Shown here: piece after piece, positions 1 to 7,230 of the stretch
Position numbering within the stretch: position 1 is the stretch's first letter
How the letters are laid out: each line of letters opens with the position of its first letter
Assembly: GCA_964612505.1 (NCBI GenBank)
Contig: CAZTEX010000006.1
Location: 34,077-98,076, forward strand
Source of the DNA: JAAZZY01 sp964612505
GTDB lineage: Bacteria; Chlamydiota; Chlamydiia; Chlamydiales; JAAZZY01
DNA length: 64,000 nucleotides
Direction: 5' to 3'
Program-made: the position numbers and the translations under genes
Notes under the pieces: generated by a model
Told to the model about the DNA's origin: nothing
The model's input: the letters and a program-made list of their open reading frames with translations, nothing else
Databases searched by the model: none

Positions 1-656
1 TTGATGACTCACTTCAAAAAGAAATCATAGATCGTTGTGAACTGAAAGAAAATGATTTGTTATTCATGGTCGCTGACAAATCTAGCGCTGTCAACCAATC
101 TTTAGACCATTTAAGAAGGCACATTGCCAGAGAACGAAATCTTATTGATTCTTCGCAAAATGCTTTCTTATGGGTGACAGACTTTCCTCTTTTTGAAAGA
201 GATGATAATTTAGAATTACAATCCTCTCACCATCCTTTTACAGTTCCTCATCCAGAGGATATTCACCTTTTAGACAGTCATCCAACCAAAGTGCGTTCTG
301 TTTGCTACGACCTTGTTTTAAACGGTTATGAAATTGCCTCTGGTTCTCAGAGAATTCACGATTCCAAAGTCCAAGAAAAAATCTTTCAATTGCTGAGACT
401 TTCTCAAGAAGATATTGAGAGAAAATTTGGATTTTTTGTTTCTGCTCTTCAATATGGAACTCCTCCACATTTAGGCATTGCTTTGGGCTTAGATCGCATC
501 ATGATGATATTTTTAAATACAGAAAATATTAGAGATGTGATAGCGTTCCCAAAAACTCAAAAAGCAAGTGATTTGATGTTAGAGGCCCCTTCATTTGTAG
601 ACGGTCCACAGCTCAATGAGCTACATATCAATGTTCACTTAAAGGAGAAACCATGA
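1..656 (+). CDS. aspS: aspartyl-tRNA synthetase, C-terminal part (cut by the window start)
   Basis: Charges tRNA with aspartate in the cytoplasm. The reading frame is open from base 3, so the gene begins before the window. Visible are the class II catalytic core, including a motif-3 stretch with GLDRIMM near residue 160 of the visible part, and the typical bacterial AspRS ending with FPKTQKASDLM. An HHPFT motif, usual in bacterial AspRS, also supports the call. The stop overlaps the start of the FKBP gene by 4 bases (ATGA), so the two are translationally coupled. aspS next to a Mip-like gene is the order I remember from Chlamydia. Confidence 0.97.
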   Translation, partial: DDSLQKEIIDRCELKENDLLFMVADKSSAVNQSLDHLRRHIARERNLIDSSQNAFLWVTDFPLFERDDNLELQSSHHPFTVPHPEDIHLLDSHPTKVRSVCYDLVLNGYEIASGSQRIHDSKVQEKIFQLLRLSQEDIERKFGFFVSALQYGTPPHLGIALGLDRIMMIFLNTENIRDVIAFPKTQKASDLMLEAPSFVDGPQLNELHINVHLKEKP

Positions 657-1318
657 GTAAATTTAAAATTGCAATCTCTCTCTTTTCTGTTATTTTAGGC
701 GGCTCTTTATATGGCCAAGCTGCTGATACCGATGTTGAAAAAATTTTAGAGCCACAGACCCTATCCAAAGCTCTTGGTCACACACTCGCTAAGAATTTGA
801 TGGAGACTCCCACCTTTAATTTTGATGTCAATTCTGTCGTTGAAGGGATGCAAGATGAGTTAGAAGGAAGACCTTCCCCATTAACTGATGCTGAATACGA
901 AAGAGCCTTTGACATTATCCATCAGCGTTATTTAGATGAAATGTCTACAGCGAATCTCAATCAAGCTGAAAGCTTCTTAAATCTTAATATGGACAACCCA
1001 GGTATTATTGAAATTATCCCTGGTAAGCTACAAATGTCTATTTTAGAAAAAGGAGAAGGAACAGCTTCCATTCAAAGCGAAGATACTCCTGTCTTGCATT
1101 ATACGGGTAAATATCTAGATGACAGCTTAATAGAACCAGTAGAAAACGAACCTTTTCCGATGAACCAAGCTATCCCAGGATTACAAAAGGGGATGATTGG
1201 CGCTAAAAAAGGTGAGAAAAGAAGGCTTTTTATTCATCCTGAACTTTGTCATTCAGAAACAGATCAAGAACCTTTATTAATTTTGGATGTCACTGTTGTA
1301 GAAACCAACTGTGAATAA
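653..1318 (+). CDS. mip: exported FKBP-type peptidyl-prolyl isomerase, Mip-like
   Basis: 221-residue exported protein with a signal peptide of about 22 residues (likely cut after GQA) and no lipobox cysteine. Residues about 30-120 form the helical FKBP_N dimerisation region. The FKBP fold follows, marked by LHYTGKYLDD, IPGLQKGMIGAKKGEKRRL and a terminal ILDVTVVE strand. The segment between YTGK and IPG is short and lacks the usual FDSS, so catalytic strength is uncertain. Mip proteins act on periplasmic or surface protein folding and are virulence factors in Legionella and Chlamydia. The start overlaps the aspS stop by 4 bases. Confidence 0.9.
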   Translation: MSKFKIAISLFSVILGGSLYGQAADTDVEKILEPQTLSKALGHTLAKNLMETPTFNFDVNSVVEGMQDELEGRPSPLTDAEYERAFDIIHQRYLDEMSTANLNQAESFLNLNMDNPGIIEIIPGKLQMSILEKGEGTASIQSEDTPVLHYTGKYLDDSLIEPVENEPFPMNQAIPGLQKGMIGAKKGEKRRLFIHPELCHSETDQEPLLILDVTVVETNCE

Positions 1319-1330
1319 CCTTTATTAAGT

Positions 1331-2179
1331 TTAGATTAACCCACGCATTTCAGCTTGCAGAATCGCAAAAGAGAGGTTGGCGTCATTCATTGCCACTTTT
1401 CTGACCTTGCCATAAAGCTTTAGTTTGATATTTCCTTTTAAAAAGGCATTCTTTATTTCATCTTTAGATAAAATTAAGAAACCTAAGACTCCTCTTTCAT
1501 CATCGCTAACAGGCTCGGCTTGAGCATTGATATAACCTAAAAACAAGGGGGTTAATGTATTTAAGCTTGAGCTATCGGCTGCAATGCTACCCAAAAAAAG
1601 ATGACTTTCTGCTAAGAAGCCTGTTTCATTGCGAAGTTCTCTTTTAGCCGCATCAACTGCAGATTCCCCATATAAACGAGTCCCTCTTGGCAATTCAATT
1701 TGCCAAGCACGCATCGCATGCTTATATTTTAAACAGACGACAATTCGTTTGTCTTTTAATAAAGGCAAAGTCGCAACCCCTTCCGGTCCATCAATTGATG
1801 TTTTCCAACTAAATCGACCTTTAATAGTTTTACGCCCTGAAGGTAAAATCACCGCATCACGAATCCATATCCAATTAGAATCACCTTCAAAAAAGCCAAC
1901 TCGACTCCATTTTTCAGCAACGTCTTCGTTGACCCCTCGCTTAATGAGCTTCTTCTTATAATCGTTTTCAACCTGTTGAATCTCATTAGCATCTAATAGT
2001 ATTTCTATTTCACCTTGAGTGTAATCCCCTACAGGCCCTAAATAATCGTCATAAGCCTGTATGAATTGCAAATATTCATGAATGCGATTGACTTCATGGG
2101 TTTGACTGGTTTCTTGCGCAAACAAAGAGCTCATCAAAAAACAAAATATTGTGATGTAAAATTTATTCAATCTCATCAA
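1331..2179 (-). CDS. exported NUDIX hydrolase
   Basis: 282 residues with an N-terminal signal peptide (about 1-21, ending LFAQ). The NUDIX box spans residues 166-188: G166, E172, R180-E181, then N184-E185 and G187. The first glutamate of the REUXEEXGU motif is therefore Asn184, which could weaken metal binding. The order of elements resembles ADP-ribose or nucleoside-diphosphate-sugar pyrophosphatases, but the long N-terminal half (about 25-130) is not recognised. The start overlaps the lpxI stop by 17 bases, so it is probably in one leftward transcript. A NUDIX enzyme outside the cytoplasm is unusual. The substrate is unknown. Confidence 0.8.
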   Translation of the reverse strand: MMRLNKFYITIFCFLMSSLFAQETSQTHEVNRIHEYLQFIQAYDDYLGPVGDYTQGEIEILLDANEIQQVENDYKKKLIKRGVNEDVAEKWSRVGFFEGDSNWIWIRDAVILPSGRKTIKGRFSWKTSIDGPEGVATLPLLKDKRIVVCLKYKHAMRAWQIELPRGTRLYGESAVDAAKRELRNETGFLAESHLFLGSIAADSSSLNTLTPLFLGYINAQAEPVSDDERGVLGFLILSKDEIKNAFLKGNIKLKLYGKVRKVAMNDANLSFAILQAEMRGLI

Positions 2180-2996
2180 TCAATTCTCCTTTCACAGCAA
2201 GAATAATAATCCCGTGCTGATTTGCATAATCAATGACATCTTCATCAATAATGAAAGTTTTATGAGCTTCTATTGCAATTGCTACGGCTTTAATCTTCAC
2301 TAGTTTTTCTATGGTGTTTTTGCCAATAACTGGCACATCAAAGCGCATATCTTGCTGTGGCTTGGCAAGTTTAACAACGACACAGCCACTGCCTGCAATA
2401 TCTCCAGATCTTTGCAAACACTGATCTGTTCCTTCCATAGCTTCAAGAGCGACCACTGATTTATTTTTCACTACAACACACTGACCGATATCAAGGCGTC
2501 CCAGTTCTTTGGCTAACTTAACTCCAAAAACGATATCTTCTAAAATTAGTTTAGAAGGCTTCTTATTGGTAAGTAAACCTTCTGATGCTAAGTATTTTTT
2601 TAAAACTTGAGTCGTAGGCAAGAATAAAATTCCTTTGTTTTCAAATAAGCCAATCACCCTTTTACATATGGTATCAGCTCTAAGATCGGGGAGATTAATA
2701 AACATCTTTAAGGTTAGGAAATCCATGTTAAGCAAGGAAAGAGAAAAGATATTATTATGCTTGATTAAGCCAGCCATAACAATTTCTTTGACTTGATGCT
2801 TTTGACAAGCAGCTCTTGCTTTTCCAATCCGCGTAAGAGGCCCCCAGACAACCTTATCAGCAAACGCTCCTAACTCTTGGGGCGTCACATTTTTTATTGC
2901 TAGTAAAAGTACTTTTTTCCCAGAAGCGCGAATCTCTTCCATCACTTTCATAGGCATTGCGCCTGAACCAGCAATTAAAGCAACATAAGACATCAT
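2163..2996 (-). CDS. lpxI: UDP-2,3-diacylglucosamine pyrophosphatase LpxI
   Basis: Hydrolyses UDP-2,3-diacylglucosamine to lipid X plus UMP in lipid A synthesis. The 277-residue length is normal for LpxI (DUF1009). Family features seen are the N-terminal LIAGSGAMP, the VALEAMEGTD stretch near residue 185, and MRFDVPVIG near 220. Chlamydia trachomatis is known to use the unrelated LpxG at this step, so LpxI here is a lineage difference. The stop of trxA and this start share one base. Cytoplasmic or peripheral to the inner membrane. Confidence 0.93.
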   Translation of the reverse strand: MMSYVALIAGSGAMPMKVMEEIRASGKKVLLLAIKNVTPQELGAFADKVVWGPLTRIGKARAACQKHQVKEIVMAGLIKHNNIFSLSLLNMDFLTLKMFINLPDLRADTICKRVIGLFENKGILFLPTTQVLKKYLASEGLLTNKKPSKLILEDIVFGVKLAKELGRLDIGQCVVVKNKSVVALEAMEGTDQCLQRSGDIAGSGCVVVKLAKPQQDMRFDVPVIGKNTIEKLVKIKAVAIAIEAHKTFIIDEDVIDYANQHGIIILAVKGELIDEIE

Positions 2997-3319
2997 TAAA
3001 TATAGTCTGCAATAAATTCCTTAAGCGCATCAGCATCTTTTAAACCCACTGAACGATTCACCTCTTTTCCATTTTTAAACAGAATCAGTGTTGGAACGCT
3101 TGTTACATGAAATTCTGAAATAATATCTTGAGATTGATCAATATCAATTTTATAAAGCCTAACTTTACCGTGCATATGTTCTGCAATCTCTTCTAGAATA
3201 GGCACCAACATGCGGCATGGAGCGCACCATTCAGCAAAAAAATCTACTAACGTTAATCCTTGCGCAATAGTAGATTTAAAATCGCTACTGTTGAGCTTCT
3301 TAATCAGGCCGCTTGTCAT
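2996..3319 (-). CDS. trxA: thioredoxin
   Basis: Small cytoplasmic disulfide reductase. The start is the ATG giving MTSGLIKK, with GGAG about 9 bases upstream. A frame extension to 3424 would add 35 residues, run into plsC and is not part of the thioredoxin fold. The 107-residue protein has the active site WCAPC near residue 32 and the cis-proline region VTSVPTLILF. It sits directly upstream of lpxI, and Chlamydia also keeps trxA near mip/aspS. Confidence 0.95.
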   Translation of the reverse strand: MTSGLIKKLNSSDFKSTIAQGLTLVDFFAEWCAPCRMLVPILEEIAEHMHGKVRLYKIDIDQSQDIISEFHVTSVPTLILFKNGKEVNRSVGLKDADALKEFIADYI

Positions 3320-3387
3320 ATTGTACTCCTTCAGATAAAAATATGAATTTGATAGTTTAGTGAGATGTGATTTTAAAATCACTTTTT

Positions 3388-4047
3388 TTATGGAGGGTTG
3401 CCTTTGGCCCCATCTAAGTACCATTGTTTGAGGCTTTCAACAGAAGTTTGCCAGGTCGTAGCCATCACCTCTTGAGCTTTTTTTCTATCTAAATGCTCAA
3501 ATTGTTCCCATCTTAAAGGTGTGCCAAAAATGCAGACAAGTCTTCCACTGAATTTTGGCCATTTTCGATAGCAGTTCCAAATATCATAAGCTCCGTGCAC
3601 ATAAAAAGGGACAATAGGGCAATCATTTTTTTGTGCAATCATTGTAAACCCTTGTTTCATCTCAAGAATCTTGTCTTCTTTCGAACGAGTTCCTTCTGGA
3701 AAAATAACCACTTTATAGTTCTTTTGCAATAAAGCAGATAAAAGTTTGATAGCTCCAAGAGCTCCTTGAGCGGACAGAGGGTGAACATTATAAGATCTAA
3801 GTAAAAATCCTAAAATAGGTTTTTCAAAAAGTGAAGGTTTTGCAAAATAATGAATGACTTCTGGCCAAGCCACTCCAACTAAAGGAGGATCAAAAAAAGA
3901 AACATGGTTTCCTGCTATAATTGCTTTCCCTTCTATAAAGTGATGATGGGCCCCATAAACCTTCATCCGGTAAAAAAGACGAAAGAAAATTTCTACAAGT
4001 TTTCTAGAAAATTTATAAAATAAAAATGTTTTGCGTCCCTGACTCAT
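3388..4047 (-). CDS. plsC: 1-acyl-sn-glycerol-3-phosphate acyltransferase
   Basis: Adds the second acyl chain to lysophosphatidic acid, giving phosphatidic acid at the inner membrane. The 219 residues carry the HX4D catalytic motif (NHVSFFDPP, about residue 48) and the FPEGTRS glycerol-phosphate-binding motif (about 117). The start overlaps cmk by 4 bases. It is the third downstream gene of the run uppS-cdsA-cmk-plsC, the same order as in Chlamydia. The product feeds CdsA, encoded two genes upstream. Confidence 0.95.
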   Translation of the reverse strand: MSQGRKTFLFYKFSRKLVEIFFRLFYRMKVYGAHHHFIEGKAIIAGNHVSFFDPPLVGVAWPEVIHYFAKPSLFEKPILGFLLRSYNVHPLSAQGALGAIKLLSALLQKNYKVVIFPEGTRSKEDKILEMKQGFTMIAQKNDCPIVPFYVHGAYDIWNCYRKWPKFSGRLVCIFGTPLRWEQFEHLDRKKAQEVMATTWQTSVESLKQWYLDGAKGNPP

Positions 4048-4712
4048 CGAATTTTCTCTTCAATGTACTTTTTCATCTTATTAAAAACTTCTTCTAAAGA
4101 GAGATAAGAAACGTCGATGAGTAGAGCATCCTTTGCTTGTCTTAATGGCGAATGTTCTCGATTGGAATCATATTCATCTCGTTGCATTAGCTCTTCTAAA
4201 ACTTTTCCTTTTTCAAATTTCTTTGAAGGAAAATTTTGCTTTAGCTGTTCAAAACGTCTTAAAGCTCTAATATTAGGATCCGCATAAAGAAAAAACTTTA
4301 TCTCTGCCTGAGGAAACACGACCGTGCCCATATCACGCCCTTCAAAAATACCTCTATTTTCTTTCCCGCATTCTCGTTGAATTTTGACTAAATGATTACG
4401 AACAAAGATATAGGCTGAGACCTTAGACACATTTTGATTTATGACTTCATCTCTGATTTTAAGAGTCACATCTTCATCATTTACGTAATAATGTTGTTCA
4501 TCATTAATCAGCCTTATTTCGAATTTCATTTTTAAGAGAAACTTCTTAATAGACTCTTCGTCATCCATTGATACATTTTGATTTAACAAAAACCAACAGA
4601 ATGAGCGATACATGGCTCCTGTGTCAAAATAAGGGATTTTGAGCTCTTTTGAAAGCATTTTGGCTAATGTGCTTTTACCTGACCCTGAAGGGCCATCAAT
4701 AACAAGGATCAT
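4044..4712 (-). CDS. cmk: cytidylate kinase
   Basis: Phosphorylates CMP/dCMP to the diphosphate and so recycles the CMP released when CDP-diacylglycerol is used. 222 residues. The P-loop GPSGSGKST is at residues 7-15, FDTGAMYR at about 30 and GRDMGTVVFP at about 124, all standard for bacterial Cmk. It overlaps both neighbours by 4 bases (cdsA upstream, plsC downstream), consistent with one coupled operon. Confidence 0.96.
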   Translation of the reverse strand: MILVIDGPSGSGKSTLAKMLSKELKIPYFDTGAMYRSFCWFLLNQNVSMDDEESIKKFLLKMKFEIRLINDEQHYYVNDEDVTLKIRDEVINQNVSKVSAYIFVRNHLVKIQRECGKENRGIFEGRDMGTVVFPQAEIKFFLYADPNIRALRRFEQLKQNFPSKKFEKGKVLEELMQRDEYDSNREHSPLRQAKDALLIDVSYLSLEEVFNKMKKYIEEKIR

Positions 4713-5572
4713 AAAAAGTCACCGTAGAGCAAAAAAAGATAAAAGCAAGGTGCTGTAAAGATCAGTGAATCCATCATGTCTAAAAAACCACCAAAGCCCT
4801 TCAATTTATTACTATCTTTAACCTGAGCATCCCGCTTAAGAAGAGACTCTGAAAGATCACCAATTAAGCCAATAAAGCATAAGCTAACTCCCAAAATAAG
4901 AGCATAAGCCCATGCTGGAGTCATTAACGCTTTTGCTTGAGGAGATAGGTAAATGAAAATGAAACTCACCAATGTAGAAGCAATAAGCCCTGCAAGCAAC
5001 CCCTCGTATGTCTTTTTAGGGCTAATTCTAGGTGCCAAATAGTAGCGACCTATCATTTTACCAATAAAATAAGCTCCAACATCTCCTGCTTTAGTCACAG
5101 CAATGAGATAGTAAATCCACCAACGTCCACTAGGACCTATTGTTGTAGTTAATAGTGTAATTTTTAGTAGAAAGCTCAGGGGTATGATGAGATAGAAAAT
5201 ACTTAGCAAGCTAACAGAAATGCTACTGATAGGATTTTTAATTTTAAAAAAGTGCTCTAAAAAAAGTAAGCCCACAATCACACCAATAACTAAAGGGCCT
5301 AAAAAGCTCCAGTAAGAATCATGCGCACAAATCACAATCGTTGCCAAGTAAAAAGGGGCTGCTAAATAGCTGATTTTTTGACCATGAAACCCTTTTTGCA
5401 GTGTCAAATGATAGAGCTCCCATTGAGCTAAGATCAAAAACCCAACAAAAATCATTGCTAAAATAACTTGAGCAATGAGATGCATGCTAAAAAAAACTAA
5501 GATACCAAGACCTATGACAACAATTAAGGATGTCCAAAAACGTGTTTTTAAATCTTCCAGTTTAACTTCCAC
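4709..5572 (-). CDS. cdsA: phosphatidate cytidylyltransferase
   Basis: Makes CDP-diacylglycerol from phosphatidic acid and CTP in the inner membrane. 287 residues with about eight hydrophobic segments. The family signature lies near residue 230-275, around GLIGDLSESLLKRDAQVKDS and the GGFLDMMDSL ending. An upstream TKAGDVGAYFIGK segment also matches the family. The start overlaps the uppS stop by 11 bases. Confidence 0.95.
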   Translation of the reverse strand: MEVKLEDLKTRFWTSLIVVIGLGILVFFSMHLIAQVILAMIFVGFLILAQWELYHLTLQKGFHGQKISYLAAPFYLATIVICAHDSYWSFLGPLVIGVIVGLLFLEHFFKIKNPISSISVSLLSIFYLIIPLSFLLKITLLTTTIGPSGRWWIYYLIAVTKAGDVGAYFIGKMIGRYYLAPRISPKKTYEGLLAGLIASTLVSFIFIYLSPQAKALMTPAWAYALILGVSLCFIGLIGDLSESLLKRDAQVKDSNKLKGFGGFLDMMDSLIFTAPCFYLFLLYGDFL

Positions 5573-6335
5573 AACGCCTATCTCTCAGTAAATAATTTTT
5601 TATGGCTCCAAGTAAATGCCTTGGCCCAAAGTCTGGCCAATAATCTTTTAAGATGCTCATTTCTGTATAAGCAAGCTGCCAAAGCAAAAAGTTGCTTAGT
5701 CTAAACTCCCCCGATGTTCTAATCAAGAGATCTGGATCAGAAAATTGTGCTGTATCTAAATATTTAGAAATTAACTGCTCCGAAACATCTGAATGTTGAA
5801 TGACTTTATTTTGACAGTCTTGAATCATTTTTTTTACAGCCCGAGTGAGCTCTGCTCTTGCCCCATAATTTAAAGCGATGACTAAATTTAAATTTTTTCC
5901 TTGCTCAGTTGCTTTTTTTGTCTCAATAAGAGCTTCTTGAAGAGCGTCATCAAAAGGAGTATTATCCCCTATTGTAAACAATCGAATTCCGTGGGTGACC
6001 ATTTGGTCCTTTTCATTAATTAAATACTGTCTATACAAATTTGTTAATAAACTAATTTCTTCCTTAGAACGCTTCCAATTTTCAGTTGAAAAAGAATATA
6101 TCGTTAGAGTTTCTATTTTAAGTTCGATAGCTGCTTGAATAACTTCCCTAAGCCTTTCAGCTCCTTTAATATGTCCATATTCTACAGGGAGGTTTTTTTC
6201 ACGAGCCCAACGACGGTTCCCATCCATAATAATAGCAACGTGCTTGGGAGTTAGGGCAAAATCAATGCCTTGCAGATCCTCTATATTAAAAAGGGGCTCA
6301 GCAAGATGAATTTCTTCTTCGATAGGTTGAAGCAT
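5562..6335 (-). CDS. uppS: undecaprenyl diphosphate synthase
   Basis: Condenses isopentenyl units onto farnesyl diphosphate to make the C55 carrier for peptidoglycan and other surface polymers. 257 residues. The catalytic region AIIMDGNRRWA is at residues 34-44, followed by the conserved GH residues and TIYSFSTENWKR, with the C-terminal DLLIRTSGEFRLSNF. First gene of the leftward operon uppS-cdsA-cmk-plsC. A TATAAT box lies about 24 bases upstream of the start. The undecaprenyl carrier fits the L,D-transpeptidase gene found later in the window. Confidence 0.96.
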   Translation of the reverse strand: MLQPIEEEIHLAEPLFNIEDLQGIDFALTPKHVAIIMDGNRRWAREKNLPVEYGHIKGAERLREVIQAAIELKIETLTIYSFSTENWKRSKEEISLLTNLYRQYLINEKDQMVTHGIRLFTIGDNTPFDDALQEALIETKKATEQGKNLNLVIALNYGARAELTRAVKKMIQDCQNKVIQHSDVSEQLISKYLDTAQFSDPDLLIRTSGEFRLSNFLLWQLAYTEMSILKDYWPDFGPRHLLGAIKNYLLRDRRCGS

Positions 6336-6358
6336 ATTTTCTCAATGAAATATAAATG

Positions 6359-6364
6359 ATTATA
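6359..6364 (-). promoter_or_regulatory. candidate -10 box for the uppS operon
   Basis: A perfect TATAAT on the minus strand ends 24 bases upstream of the uppS start, with a G just before it. No good -35 hexamer stands 16-18 bases further up, so the call rests on the -10 box and its position only. Confidence 0.35.
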
Positions 6365-6564
6365 CTTTAGTTTTGCTTTACGCAGCATCTTCTATTTGAT
6401 ATAGTCTAATTCTATTTATAAAATTATTTTGATCGAACCGATTAGACACTACTTCATTTTCAAAGTTTAAAACAACGATCTACTATACTACAAAGACTAT
6501 TGGTTGGATAGTATTTTTTTTATTAAAGTTACTAAAATAAAATTAGTTATTAAATAATTCTTTT

Positions 6565-7164
6565 ATGACAAAATATCCTAGTCACCTTCTTACTCTCATT
6601 GAATTTTTTAAAAAACTCCCTGGAGTCGGTCAAAGAAGCGCAGAACGCTATGCCTTTCAAATGATCAATTGGCCCAAAGAAAGTCTCCATAACTTTGGAG
6701 AAATCATTAAACAAATCCCTTCTGAAGTTCATTTTTGTGACCGCTGTGGTGCAATGGCTCAAGCTAAAAGCTGTTTTTATTGCGATGACTCGCACCGTTC
6801 TTTAAATCAAATGTGCATTGTTGCTGCAACTAAAGACATCTTTTCAATCGAAGACTCACATTCCTATAACGGGCTTTACCATGTTTTAGGTAGCCTATTA
6901 TCGCCAGCTTCTGGTTTTGATGCTAAACATCTAAAACTTGATCTCTTAATTAATCGCTTACAACAGTTGAAAACTCAAGAGGTTATTTTAGCATTTGACT
7001 CCACAATAGAAGGAGACGCAACAACTCTTTTTCTGAAAAAAGAGCTTTCCAATTATGTCAGGGAAGTTTCTAGGCTAGCTTTTGGAATTCCTGTAGGAAG
7101 CTCTTTGGAATATATTGACAGCAGCACACTTTCTCGAGCCCTCACCGGCAGACAAGGCTTTTAG
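6565..7164 (+). CDS. recR: recombination mediator RecR
   Basis: Works with RecF/RecO to load RecA onto gapped DNA. The 199-residue length is normal. The order is a helix-hairpin-helix (LPGVGQRSAERYAFQM, about 18-33), a four-cysteine zinc finger (CDRCG with CFYC, about 57-72) and a TOPRIM domain from about 80 to 175 ending near the C-terminal STLSRALTGRQ. It heads the block recR-bamA-skp-lpxD, known in this order in Chlamydia. Confidence 0.97.
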   Translation: MTKYPSHLLTLIEFFKKLPGVGQRSAERYAFQMINWPKESLHNFGEIIKQIPSEVHFCDRCGAMAQAKSCFYCDDSHRSLNQMCIVAATKDIFSIEDSHSYNGLYHVLGSLLSPASGFDAKHLKLDLLINRLQQLKTQEVILAFDSTIEGDATTLFLKKELSNYVREVSRLAFGIPVGSSLEYIDSSTLSRALTGRQGF

Positions 7165-7230
7165 CTTGTGTTTATAGATATGATTTTATAGGATGTTCCG
7201 TGCTTATATATAACCTTTTATCAAACACCT

